Notes: generated from the letters alone by a model not told the origin. 13,430 nucleotides of DNA from a bacterium (GCA_027294925.1 JAPULM010000233.1:1-13430), one strand, 5' to 3'; positions 1 through 6,142 are shown, numbered from the stretch's first letter. Program-made: numbers and translations.

Positions 1-2
1 GG

Positions 3-377
3 GTGCCGCAGATCGATACCGATGGCCTGGAAGTGACCGGTATTCGCACCCCCGATGTGGACCTGCCATTGGCCACCTACACCGGCTGGAACCTGCGGCC
101 CAAAGGCTCGGCCGAGCGCGACCAGGCAGGGATCATGGGCAGCGCCTTCCCCTTCGCCCGCACCGAAGCCGAGCGCCAAGCCCTTGGCGACCCACGTGCC
201 TCGATAGCGCAACGCTATGCCTCCAGAGCCCAGTATGTACGCAGCGTGGTATTGGCGGCTCAGAAACTGATTGAGCAGCGCTTGCTCCTCGACGAGGATG
301 CCGAGCGCTACGTCGAAGCGGCTCTAAACACCAGCGTCTTCGAGTCAGGCAATGACGGGCTGTTTGGTGCCGACTAA
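3..377 (+). CDS. Alpha/beta hydrolase domain protein, C-terminal end (5'-truncated by window)
   Basis: Only the last 124 residues are present; the frame is open to the left edge, so the start lies outside the window. The segment reads PQIDTDGLEVTGIRTPDVDLP, then LATYTGWNLRPKG, then a helical tail (SRAQYVRSVVLAAQKLIEQR, LLLDEDAERYVEAA). This matches my memory of the C-terminal end of large secreted or periplasmic hydrolases annotated as 'alpha/beta hydrolase domain' (Abhydrolase_10 type): a conserved 'PLATYTGWNLR' strand followed by 'RY.SR..Y...V..AA..L...R.LL..D'. The catalytic nucleophile would lie upstream and cannot be checked. The substrate is unknown. Family assignment is from recognition of the motif. 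The frame ends with TAA and no gene follows closely on the same strand. Confidence 0.7.
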   Translation: MPQIDTDGLEVTGIRTPDVDLPLATYTGWNLRPKGSAERDQAGIMGSAFPFARTEAERQALGDPRASIAQRYASRAQYVRSVVLAAQKLIEQRLLLDEDAERYVEAALNTSVFESGNDGLFGAD

Positions 378-417
378 GGCGGCCAGGCAAGGCTCTGAAG
401 GGGATTGAAGCAAATTT

Positions 418-436
418 ACCCTTATCTATCAAGGGT
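418..436. terminator. Weak stem-loop after the hydrolase gene
   Basis: ACCCTT and AAGGGT form a 6-bp stem around a 7-base loop (ATCTATC), about 40 bases after the hydrolase stop codon. There is no convincing T-run after it, so termination is only possible, not shown. Confidence 0.22.
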
Positions 437-466
437 TTCATATCTCACAACAATTCAGGCGTTTTC

Positions 467-991
467 ATGATTTTCCGCATAAAGCTGAGCATGGTTCAAC
501 TATTAAGCTTATTTGCCCTCCTGTATGCGCCAGGCATTAGCACGCCCCAAGACCTCCTGCAGTCTGATGAGCTGAATCTGCAACGTCTCGTGACGTTCGA
601 TTTCCGCGATCGCAGCGTCGACGACGTCCTCCAACACCTCGCGCGGCATACAGGCTGGTCCATGTTCTATGATCCGGCGCAGGTACACGGTAAAGTGACT
701 ATTGTGACGCCGGATAAAATTCCTCTGGCGCAGGCTATCCGTCTCCTGCAAAGCGTCATGCGCAGCCGCCAACACGCTGTTCAGATACTTCTGCCCGCTG
801 CTCTGTACCCCGTGCCACTTGCAACGGTATTGAGCGAATACAATCAATCCGCCAAACGGCGCGACGTGGTCGTTTGGCGTAACTCAAACGCACTTGGGCC
901 GCAGTCACGCCCATACGCATGTGGCCCAGCATCTTATAGCAGCCCCTTACTACCCTATTGGGTTGATGTTATCGTTGACGAAAGACCATAA
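467..991 (+). pseudogene. Truncated secretin (GspD/PilQ-like), signal peptide plus N0 domain only
   Basis: The 174-codon frame starts with a signal-like segment (MIFRIKLSMVQLLSLFALLY). Residues ~40-105 follow the secretin N0/STN pattern: VTFDFRDRSVDDVLQHLARH, TGWSMFYDPAQVHGKVTIV, then P.AQAIRLLQSVM. Secretins typically continue with '..VPLA.', a basic segment and 'PQS..V.Q.IPL.YVD' leading into N1. Here VPLATVLSE, AKRRDVVV, GPQSR and LLPYWVDVIVD look like weakened versions of those landmarks. The frame then stops at TAA. A full GspD is about 600-700 residues, so the N1-N3 and beta-barrel domains are missing. In an intact form the protein would build the outer-membrane ring of a type II secretion or type IV pilus machine. 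A stand-alone STN-domain protein is an alternative, but the degraded tail and decayed neighbours favour a pseudogene. Confidence 0.55.
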
Positions 992-1020
992 CTCGATATA
1001 CGCACATGTTAACATCACCC
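960..1020. repeat. Imperfect inverted repeat at the end of the secretin stub
   Basis: GGGTTGATGTTA (960-971) is matched by TAACATCACCC (1010-1020): 11 paired bases with one bulged T, separated by 38 bases. It spans the stop codon of the secretin stub, just before the damaged cytochrome. It could be a weak hairpin or a scar of a rearrangement; neither is shown. Confidence 0.35.
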
Positions 1021-1084
1021 GTGGCAACAATCTCAGGCCTAAGCACCACTCTCGTGTTGCGCGTCAATAGCGGCTACCTTGTAG

Positions 1085-1978
1085 CCGGACGCCGACCCGA
1101 GCCTGTTTCATCTCGCCAATGTTGCCTTTCTATACCCTGGACAGGCTCCCGCTGCTGCCGCTGCTTTTATGGGCGGCATATCGGCTAAAGCAATGGGCCG
1201 CTTCCACAGCACCATTGCGCAGCACCCATCTCATCACCCGGGGCTTTTGGTTCCTGCTTATCGGTTTACTCGCCGGTATTGGACTGATTGCACTAGGTAA
1301 TTATCGTTCACAACGCTGGCTACTCTACAGCCATATCGGCCTATGCAGTGCATCGATGCTGCTCTTTATCTTAGCCCTGCTTCTGTCCGCCTGGCGCCGT
1401 CACTTGACGTTGATACAGCGTCGTATTTGGCATCTTGCCGTTCTAACGACTGCCATTGCTGTGCTACTGCCGAGCGTTCTTGTTGTCCTGCATGCCGCGC
1501 GTTCTGACTCGCACTGCATCGAAAATCCGCTCTTGCCGCCGCTGAGCCAGGATGATGAAGGCATGTACGGTCAGCGAGGCCCGTTTCGCCCTGCGGGCCT
1601 GTTTATCAACACCGGCGGTAAGATACCGTCGAATTTTTTTATGACTTCGAAGCGCTGTGCAGATTGTCATGCCGACATTTATCGCCAGTGGTCGCAGTCG
1701 GCGCACCGTTTTTCATCCTTCAACAACCAATGGTACCGCAAATCTATCGAGTACATGTAGGACGTCATCGGCACCTGGCCGAGCCGCTGGTGTGCAGACT
1801 GTCATGATGTTGCCTTACTGCTCAACGGCATGATGGACACACCGGCGCTTCAAGGCCGACGGACCTGCTCAAGTCATTGCCGGTATTGCACGCCAGCGCT
1901 ATCCGGGCGCCAACCATGAGAGCCAACCGGTGCACGAACACCACGCCATATCGCTACCGCTAGAGCCAACCTACACAA
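1085..1978 (+). pseudogene. Membrane-anchored multiheme c-type cytochrome, multiply broken
   Basis: The main open piece (1119-1757) has hydrophobic helices at about residues 10-22, 43-62, 70-93 and 105-126, including RWLLYSHIGLC. After these come a periplasmic part with FRPAGLFINTGGK and a heme motif CADCH (1656-1670) in KRCADCHADIYRQWSQSAHR, then SFNNQWYRKSIEYM. An in-frame TAG (1758-1760) interrupts the frame, and the next codons continue the same kind of protein: DVIGTWPSRWCADCHD, with a second CXXCH at 1791-1805. Near 1852-1862 one extra base shifts the frame, after which GPAQVIAGIARQRYPGANHE follows. In relatives this region carries another heme motif (AGIACQRCHA), so its cysteines are lost here. 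Upstream, DPSLFHLANVAF (1088-1123, another frame) looks like the displaced N-terminal helix. An intact copy would be a several-hundred-residue electron-transfer protein. Confidence 0.65.
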
Positions 1979-2040
1979 GGAGTTTGACAAACGATTAACA
2001 ACGACAACACAACAGAATTTGGCGACCAACCGCTTTGTGC

Positions 2041-2069
2041 TTGACCCTTAAACGTATTCCATTTACAAA
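2041..2069 (+). promoter_or_regulatory. Candidate sigma70-type promoter for the membrane protein gene
   Basis: TTGACC (2041-2046) matches the -35 consensus at 5 of 6 positions. A 17-base spacer is followed by TACAAA (2064-2069), 4 of 6 for the -10 box. It lies about 48 bases before the start codon at 2118, in an AT-rich stretch after the cytochrome remnant. The assignment is by pattern only. Confidence 0.4.
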
Positions 2070-2117
2070 GATAAGGCGATTTATCGTCCGTATCCGTTTT
2101 GCTCAGGAGATTTTCCC

Positions 2118-2453
2118 ATGGGTTTTATCCTACAATGGGTCCTGTCGGCCGCCTCGTTAACCATTCTGTCTAAGTTCTTACCCGGCTTTCACCTCAAAAA
2201 TTTCGGTACCGCTATGGCCGTTGCAGGCGTCTATGGTATTCTGCATACCTTACTCTTTTGGTTTTTCGCGATCATTGCATTTATCCCACGTTTCTTAACT
2301 TTTGGTTTGGTCGATTTAGTCTTCAACGCCTGCATCTTGTTTGCCACCAACAAACTTCTGGAAGATTTTGAAATCGATAGCCTTGCCATCACTTGTGTGG
2401 GAGCCGTCTCGTTGACCATCCTCAATAACATCTGGGCCTGGCTGCTCTTCTAA
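2118..2453 (+). CDS. Small four-helix membrane protein, 'phage holin family' (PF04020 / YvlD type)
   Basis: This 111-residue protein is almost entirely hydrophobic, with four predicted membrane segments near residues 3-20, 30-46, 50-75 and 88-110. Typical family features are visible: an N-terminal LQWVLSAASLTILSKFLPG, a central PRFLTFGLVDLVFNA and a C-terminal TILNNIWAWLLF. The family is called 'phage holin family' in databases, but chromosomal members are widespread membrane proteins of unknown function, and nothing phage-like surrounds it. AGGAGA lies 8 bases before the ATG and fixes the start. It is followed after 18 bases by the amidohydrolase, so the two may be co-transcribed. Its length is normal for the family. 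Confidence 0.8.
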   Translation: MGFILQWVLSAASLTILSKFLPGFHLKNFGTAMAVAGVYGILHTLLFWFFAIIAFIPRFLTFGLVDLVFNACILFATNKLLEDFEIDSLAITCVGAVSLTILNNIWAWLLF

Positions 2454-2471
2454 TGGTGCAAAGGAAATAGC

Positions 2472-3704
2472 ATGGACAATCTGCTTCTGCGTGGCGGCCT
2501 GATTGCCGACCGCCAGCAAGATGTGGCCATCCGGCAAGGACGTATTCGTATGATCGCGCCGCACATTGACGCGGACGCCCAGGAGACGCTCGACATTACC
2601 GGCAAGCTCGTCCTGCCCGGTTTCGTCGAATCCCATATCCATCCCGACAAAGCCTTTGTCGCCGATCGCGCCCCGGGATTACAGGCCGGAGGACCAATAC
2701 CGCAAGTGTTGGTGGCACAGCTGAAGAAGGCGTTCACTGTTGATGACATCTATCAGCGTGCCCGCCGCGTGCTGCAACTGGCGCTCCGTCACGGCTGTAT
2801 CGCCATGCGTGCACATGTCGAAATCGATCCCTACGTTGAACTGCGCGGCATCGAGGCATTGCAACGTGTACAGGCCGAATTTGACGGGGTGATCGACCTG
2901 CAATTGGTTGCATTTGCGCAGGAGGGCATTTTTCACGACGATGTCACCCAGGGCATGTTGCGCGAGGCCCTGCAGATGGGGATGCCGGTGTTGGGCGGCT
3001 GCCCCTACATGGACGGCGATCAGCGCAGCCACATTGATTGGTTTTTCGACACCGCTGCAACCTATAACGTTCCACTCGATTTTCACGCCGACTCATCAGA
3101 CGATCCGGCCATGCTGATCTGCGACTATATCGCTGAGCAAACTATCGCTCGCGGTATGCAAGGGCGTGTGGTGTTGGGCCACCTATGCACGCTCGATATC
3201 TTGCCGCCTGAGCAGCGGGCGCGTGTCATTGGCACGTTACAAGAAGCAGGTGTCCATACGATCAGTCTGCCCGCCACTGAAATGCACGTCAAAGCACGCG
3301 CCGACACCCAGCGCACCTGGCGCGGGGTGACGCGTATTGGTGAACTGCGAGATGCCGGGCTCAATGTCTCAATCTCCACCAACAATGTTGTCAACCCCTT
3401 TACACCTTATGGTCATCCTGACCTGCTACGGCAAGCGTTAGTTACAGCGATGGTGGCGCATCTCGGCAATCTTGAGCAAATGGCCTGGTTGCTCGAGCTG
3501 ATCACCACCAATCCAGCCCGTGCACTCGGGCTGCAGGACTATGGACTGACTGAGGGCTGCCGCGCCGACCTGGTCGTACTGGACGCCGCCAGTCCGGCCC
3601 AAGCCATCACCGAGCAGGCCGAAAAACTCTGGGTACTCAAGTCTGGCCGTATTGTAGCGCGCAATACACGCACGTCTGAAATCAAGCTAGAGGCGAATGC
3701 ATAG
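2472..3704 (+). CDS. Amidohydrolase family protein (cytosine deaminase / AtzC-like)
   Basis: This 410-residue protein has the amidohydrolase (TIM-barrel) layout. Residues 1-50 form the N-terminal strand domain, ending in GKLVLPGFVESHIHPDKAF with metal ligands His55 and His57. LQLVAFAQEGIF (143-154) is shared with the cytosine deaminase/AtzC branch. Further likely ligands are His205 (PLDFHADSSDDP) and His237 (VVLGHLCT), followed by STNNVVNPFTPYG (302-314) and a C-terminal strand domain (GCRADLVVLDA, VLKSGRIV). Members hydrolyse C-N bonds of pyrimidines, triazines or similar ring or amide compounds in the cytosol. Compared with E. coli CodA, the catalytic Glu of the HxDE motif aligns with Ser208, and the metal-binding Asp aligns with Asn304. 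Related proteins I recall share the 'SSNN' form, so this may be a subfamily trait, but the reaction cannot be named. AAGGAA lies 5 bases before the ATG. The gene follows the membrane protein closely. Confidence 0.85.
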   Translation: MDNLLLRGGLIADRQQDVAIRQGRIRMIAPHIDADAQETLDITGKLVLPGFVESHIHPDKAFVADRAPGLQAGGPIPQVLVAQLKKAFTVDDIYQRARRVLQLALRHGCIAMRAHVEIDPYVELRGIEALQRVQAEFDGVIDLQLVAFAQEGIFHDDVTQGMLREALQMGMPVLGGCPYMDGDQRSHIDWFFDTAATYNVPLDFHADSSDDPAMLICDYIAEQTIARGMQGRVVLGHLCTLDILPPEQRARVIGTLQEAGVHTISLPATEMHVKARADTQRTWRGVTRIGELRDAGLNVSISTNNVVNPFTPYGHPDLLRQALVTAMVAHLGNLEQMAWLLELITTNPARALGLQDYGLTEGCRADLVVLDAASPAQAITEQAEKLWVLKSGRIVARNTRTSEIKLEANA

Positions 3705-3744
3705 GAATGCCATCAGTGCCTAGACAAAAGTTTTTCGGCATTCC
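3704..3744. repeat. 8-bp inverted repeat after the amidohydrolase gene
   Basis: GGAATGCC (3704-3711) and GGCATTCC (3737-3744) can pair around a 25-base loop that itself contains AAAAGTTTT. It begins at the amidohydrolase stop codon. It could be a weak terminator or an RNA processing hairpin; there is no T-run after the second arm. Confidence 0.3.
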
Positions 3745-3846
3745 GCCTTCTGCAATCTCCAGACGTCGTGCCGATATGCAAGAATTTATGTCTGATTACT
3801 TACAACCTGTCACAAAACTTGAATCTAACTCAAGAAGGAAGTTAGC

Positions 3847-4200
3847 ATGGCAATTATACGTATTTACACAGGGCCAGACGGTAAATCGCATTTCGAAGAA
3901 ATCGAGCCTGTTTTTAAGCCCGGCGATGACCAGTCCGAGACGGCCGTCATCCATGCCGAAAGCGGTATTATCGCACGTCGCTTCGACCCTCAGCGCTCCA
4001 ATCCCTGGCACCATGCGCCAGGGCGAGCGTGTGTGTTCACCCTATCCGGTGCCGTTGACATCGAAATCGGCGATGGCACCGTGCGGCGCCTTGGTCCAGG
4101 CGACATTCTCATCGCCGAAGACGTCACGGGCCAGGGACACATTACCCGTGAAGTCGGCGATGAACCCCGTGTATCGGTGTTTGTACCGCTGGATCAGTAA
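3847..4200 (+). CDS. Small single-domain cupin protein
   Basis: The 117-residue protein is one beta-barrel cupin domain. Motif 1 is NPWHHAPGRACVFTLSG (52-68), with adjacent His55 and His56. Motif 2 is LGPGDILIAEDVTGQGH (82-98), with His98. The glutamate found in classical cupin motif 1 is not evident, so metal binding may be weak or different. Similar small proteins often sit beside catabolic enzymes, but the substrate is unknown. AAGGAAG lies just before the ATG at a good distance and supports this start. A longer overlapping frame from 3707 in another register has no such features and is a shadow. A gap of 142 bases separates it from the amidohydrolase, and the remnant of another amidohydrolase-superfamily gene follows directly. 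Confidence 0.82.
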   Translation: MAIIRIYTGPDGKSHFEEIEPVFKPGDDQSETAVIHAESGIIARRFDPQRSNPWHHAPGRACVFTLSGAVDIEIGDGTVRRLGPGDILIAEDVTGQGHITREVGDEPRVSVFVPLDQ

Positions 4201-4204
4201 ATAG

Positions 4205-4469
4205 AGGCCTCCTAATCTCAATCTGAGCATGAAACCAAGCGATTACTGGCAGTGCCAGGGGTATACCACCTTTCAGGCGGAAACGTCCGGGCCGCGGATG
4301 GTGGGGATGATTGGCGAAGACCCTATCTTATGGGTTCTGTTACCCGTATCCGGATGGCGTGTGGCCCGACTCCCGCGATACCATTCAACAGCATCTGGGC
4401 CATTTGGAGGAAAGCGTTCGTAACAAAATCATCTGCCAAAATACGATCGCCCTCTACCGCTTCCGGTAG
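4205..4469 (+). pseudogene. C-terminal remnant of an amidohydrolase-2 family enzyme, frameshifted
   Basis: The first frame gives MKPSDYWQCQGYTTFQAE, then MVGMIGEDPILW (ending at 4333). The second gives YPYPDGVWPDS from 4341, then LGHLEESVRNKII and ALYRFR, ending with TAG (4467-4469). Together they match the C-terminal end of PF04909 (ACMSD-like) hydrolases/decarboxylases: 'KPSDYWRRQ.., ..GED..MWASDYPHPDG.WP.S'. Seven bases lie between the Trp and Tyr codons where nine would be expected for 'GSD' or 'ASD', so two bases are missing, and the lost codon includes the metal-binding Asp. No upstream part of the gene exists: the intact cupin ends four bases before this frame opens. About 85 of the ~350-400 usual codons remain. 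It is a dead fragment, and its family is clear from the tail motif. Confidence 0.75.
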
Positions 4470-4475
4470 AGGGCG
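4448..4475. terminator. Perfect 12-bp hairpin between convergent genes
   Basis: CGCCCTCTACCG (4448-4459) and CGGTAGAGGGCG (4464-4475) pair perfectly around a 4-base CTTC loop; an outer T-A pair adds a 13th. It overlaps the last codons and stop of the amidohydrolase remnant and lies about 50 bases after the end of the minus-strand pseudopilin gene. On the minus strand it is followed by ATCGTATTTT, a modest T-rich tail, so it may terminate pseudopilin transcripts. On the plus strand no T-run follows. Confidence 0.5.
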
Positions 4476-4526
4476 AACCCTGAGGATGACGTCAATCGTT
4501 TTGTCGGTCAAGGCCGTTGTGTTCGT

Positions 4527-5114
4527 CTATTGCCAATCGCTACCATCATATCTTTCGACGGTTATGGCGCCTGCCCGCGAAGGAATGCTAACCCGATAAT
4601 TTTTCGTATTCTTTCGATCGGCAATATAGATCTCGGCAGTGCTATCAGTCGTCCCGTTCGGATTAAATGTTAAGATGTTAAAAGAAAGCGGCGGCCAAGT
4701 GCCTTGCACCGGCGACGCGCCTTGGGGATGCTTAAACAAAATCTTACCGTTTGAATCCATCGACAGATAGTTCCAGGTGTAATCCCAATCATTTAGAGGG
4801 TTTTTTGATCCATAATAGGCCCCGCCATCGGGCCAGCATAAGTCTAAAGTTTTGATACATTCGATCATATAGTAAGCTGACCAGGTGTCACCAGTGGTTA
4901 CAAAATAACCCTTATAGGTTCTATGTTTCTTAATCGCCTGCATTCGCGTCAATTGCAACGTCGAATACAGCTCTCGAGCCGCCGCTTTAATACGATAATT
5001 GTCCTTCCACTTAGTCAGGCTTGGAGCGCCTATACCAGCCAGAATAGCGGCGACGGCCATGCCAATCATGAGTTCAGCAATGGTAAAACCGGCTTGTCTG
5101 AGCAATTTACGCAT
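4527..5114 (-). CDS. Type IV pilin-like / GspH-FimT family pseudopilin
   Basis: From the chosen ATG the product has 195 residues. The N-terminus MRKLLRQAGFTIAELMIG is a class III (prepilin) signal: cleavage by prepilin peptidase is expected after Gly9, giving an N-terminal Phe and the conserved Glu at mature position 5. It is followed by one hydrophobic helix (IGMAVAAILAGIGAPSL). The region KAAARELYSTLQLTRMQAIK is typical of GspH/FimT minor pseudopilins, followed by a globular beta-rich part and a C-terminal strand (FNPNGTTDS, IYIADR, NYRVSIP). The start at 5114 is preferred over the upstream ATG at 5159 because GAGG lies 6 bases before it and the leader is then normal. No other pilin or secretion gene is adjacent except the secretin stub ~3.5 kb away. 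The gene is visibly more AT-rich than its neighbours. It appears intact but orphaned. Confidence 0.82.
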   Translation of the reverse strand: MRKLLRQAGFTIAELMIGMAVAAILAGIGAPSLTKWKDNYRIKAAARELYSTLQLTRMQAIKKHRTYKGYFVTTGDTWSAYYMIECIKTLDLCWPDGGAYYGSKNPLNDWDYTWNYLSMDSNGKILFKHPQGASPVQGTWPPLSFNILTFNPNGTTDSTAEIYIADRKNTKNYRVSIPSRAGAITVERYDGSDWQ

Positions 5115-5159
5115 AATGTACCTCAAAAAATAATCGCTCGCTTTTAAGGTTTCGGGCAC

Positions 5160-5360
5160 AATAGGTACGACTCATTACATCGAGCATCTGTGCTGTATTT
5201 TTCACGGTTTTTAAATTTCGTATTATTTAAAATAAATATCATAGTCATATCGACAAACTTTATGAAAACTTAAGGACCTGTTTAATAGCGAATAATTTAA
5301 GAATAACGTACAATCCAACACTATTATGCCTTCAATATTTATTGACATAAAGTAAAATTT
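5160..5360. other. AT-rich gap with no gene
   Basis: This stretch between the pseudopilin start and the broken oxidoreductase is markedly AT-rich. It carries no credible gene on either strand and no recognisable repeat ends. It presumably holds the pseudopilin promoter (minus strand), but no box pair is convincing. The oxidoreductase homology stops abruptly at its right edge. Confidence 0.5.
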
Positions 5361-5510
5361 CAAATAATAGGGCAACACCGTACGTGCATACGGACGCTCG
5401 GAAGACACCAGAATAATCTCCGATGCCCCACCGTCGTATTGTCGTATCGTAGTAATGGCATTCATGCCGGCCGTGCCACCACCAACAATGACGTGTCGTG
5501 TACGTGCCAT
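5223..5510 (-). pseudogene. FAD/NAD(P)-dependent oxidoreductase, truncated after ~50 codons
   Basis: The first ~50 codons are a clean N-terminus of a pyridine nucleotide-disulphide oxidoreductase: TRHVIVGGGTAGMNAI has the FAD-binding G10-x-G12-x-x-G15, then IRQYDGGASEIILVSSE and RPYARTVLPYYL. At about position 5361 the homology ends. The remaining codons (KFYFMSINIEG...) are encoded by AT-rich sequence with no family resemblance, and the frame stops at 5223. Intact members are about 400 residues or more. AGGAGG immediately before the ATG shows this was a real start. It begins 9 bases after the ferredoxin stop, so the pair formed an operon in which the flavoprotein and the ferredoxin probably passed electrons to each other or to a partner enzyme. 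It is almost certainly non-functional now. Confidence 0.72.
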
Positions 5511-5519
5511 GCTACCCTC

Positions 5520-6002
5520 CTAGGCCTCAGCGGTAAATTTAGCCAGCTGGCCTGCCGAGCGTTCAGCGGCAAAGACGCCAAGCCAATCGCTGGTTTCGGC
5601 TTCAACGTATTCAATAGCTCGGGTGGGGCAGGCAGCCACGCAGGCGGGTTGCCCGTCGCAGAAATTGCATTTGCTCGCCTTTTCCGTCTCAGGATTATAG
5701 AACATCGTACCGTACGGACAGGCAATGGTGCATAATTTACAACCCACACAAACATCATCCAGCACGACTTTAGTCTCAGCGGATGAGATGGTAATGGCAT
5801 CAACCGGACAAGCTGTCATACACCAGGTTTCAGCGCATTGCGCACAGGTATAGGGGCATAACTCGTATAAGCTTCAAAAGATGAAACCCGAATCACCGAC
5901 TTAGCAGGTTGAAACGCACCGGTCTGCATGTACGAACGAACACGCAAGTCCGCACCGCATGCAGCCTGTACAGCGCTCCGGGGTAATCCGAAGGACTTTC
6001 AT
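5520..6002 (-). pseudogene. Four-cluster [4Fe-4S] ferredoxin (HycB/AorA-like) with two frame breaks
   Basis: Rebuilt across three frame segments, the gene starts at ATG 6002 with GGAGAG six bases upstream. Segment 1 (6002-5925) gives RCTGCMRCGLACSFVH. Segment 2 (5923-5855), in another register, gives TGAFQPAKSVIRVSSF. Segment 3 (to TAG at 5520-5522) gives CAQCAETWCMTACPV, CVGCKLCTIACPYG and CNFCDGQPACVAACP. The breaks are near 5924-5927 (extra base or bases) and in the C-run at 5853-5856 (one base missing), and they cancel in register. All sixteen cysteines for four [4Fe-4S] clusters are present. The protein resembles the iron-sulfur subunits of aldehyde ferredoxin oxidoreductase or hydrogenase/formate-type complexes; no catalytic subunit is nearby. 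The in-register stops mean it cannot be made whole without frameshifting, unless the breaks are sequencing errors. Codons from 5819 onward could still yield a 99-residue three-cluster fragment. Confidence 0.75.
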
Positions 6003-6070
6003 AAAGAACTCTCCGAGGTGTTGGCGCCCATTGCAGTATTCACAAGGTAAGCCGTATTTCCGTACGCAAT

Positions 6071-6099
6071 GAAATAGTATGTCCGATCAAGAAAGTCAA
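6071..6099 (-). promoter_or_regulatory. Candidate promoter for the ferredoxin-oxidoreductase pair
   Basis: On the minus strand TTGACT (plus 6094-6099) is a 5-of-6 -35 box. After 17 bases comes TATTTC (plus 6071-6076), a 3-of-6 -10 box. It lies about 70 bases before the ATG at 6002 in the divergent intergenic region. Weak pattern evidence. Confidence 0.28.
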
Positions 6100-6113
6100 T
6101 GTAGGGGTTGAAA

Positions 6114-6142
6114 TTGACAAACCGCGGTGCGCTCAGTAGGCT
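6114..6142 (+). promoter_or_regulatory. Candidate promoter for the TPR-TonB-transglycosylase group
   Basis: TTGACA (6114-6119) is a perfect -35 box. A 17-base spacer leads to TAGGCT (6137-6142), 3 of 6 for the -10 box. It is about 66 bases before the ATG at 6209. The -10 is poor, so confidence is low to moderate. Confidence 0.33.

Noticed and set aside
1758..1760. Possible recoding of TAG as an amino acid (readthrough)
   Set aside because: TAG is used as a normal stop elsewhere here (amidohydrolase at 3702-3704, ferredoxin at 5520-5522), and the cytochrome has additional frame damage, so a nonsense mutation is simpler.
2118..2453. Prophage region, suggested by the 'phage holin family' protein
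   Set aside because: No endolysin, integrase, capsid or other phage gene is nearby; chromosomal PF04020-type proteins are common and not phage-borne.
3707..4204. 165-codon plus-strand frame overlapping the cupin gene
   Set aside because: It has no recognisable domain, is low in complexity, and covers the cupin gene in another register; the cupin has the ribosome site and clear motifs.
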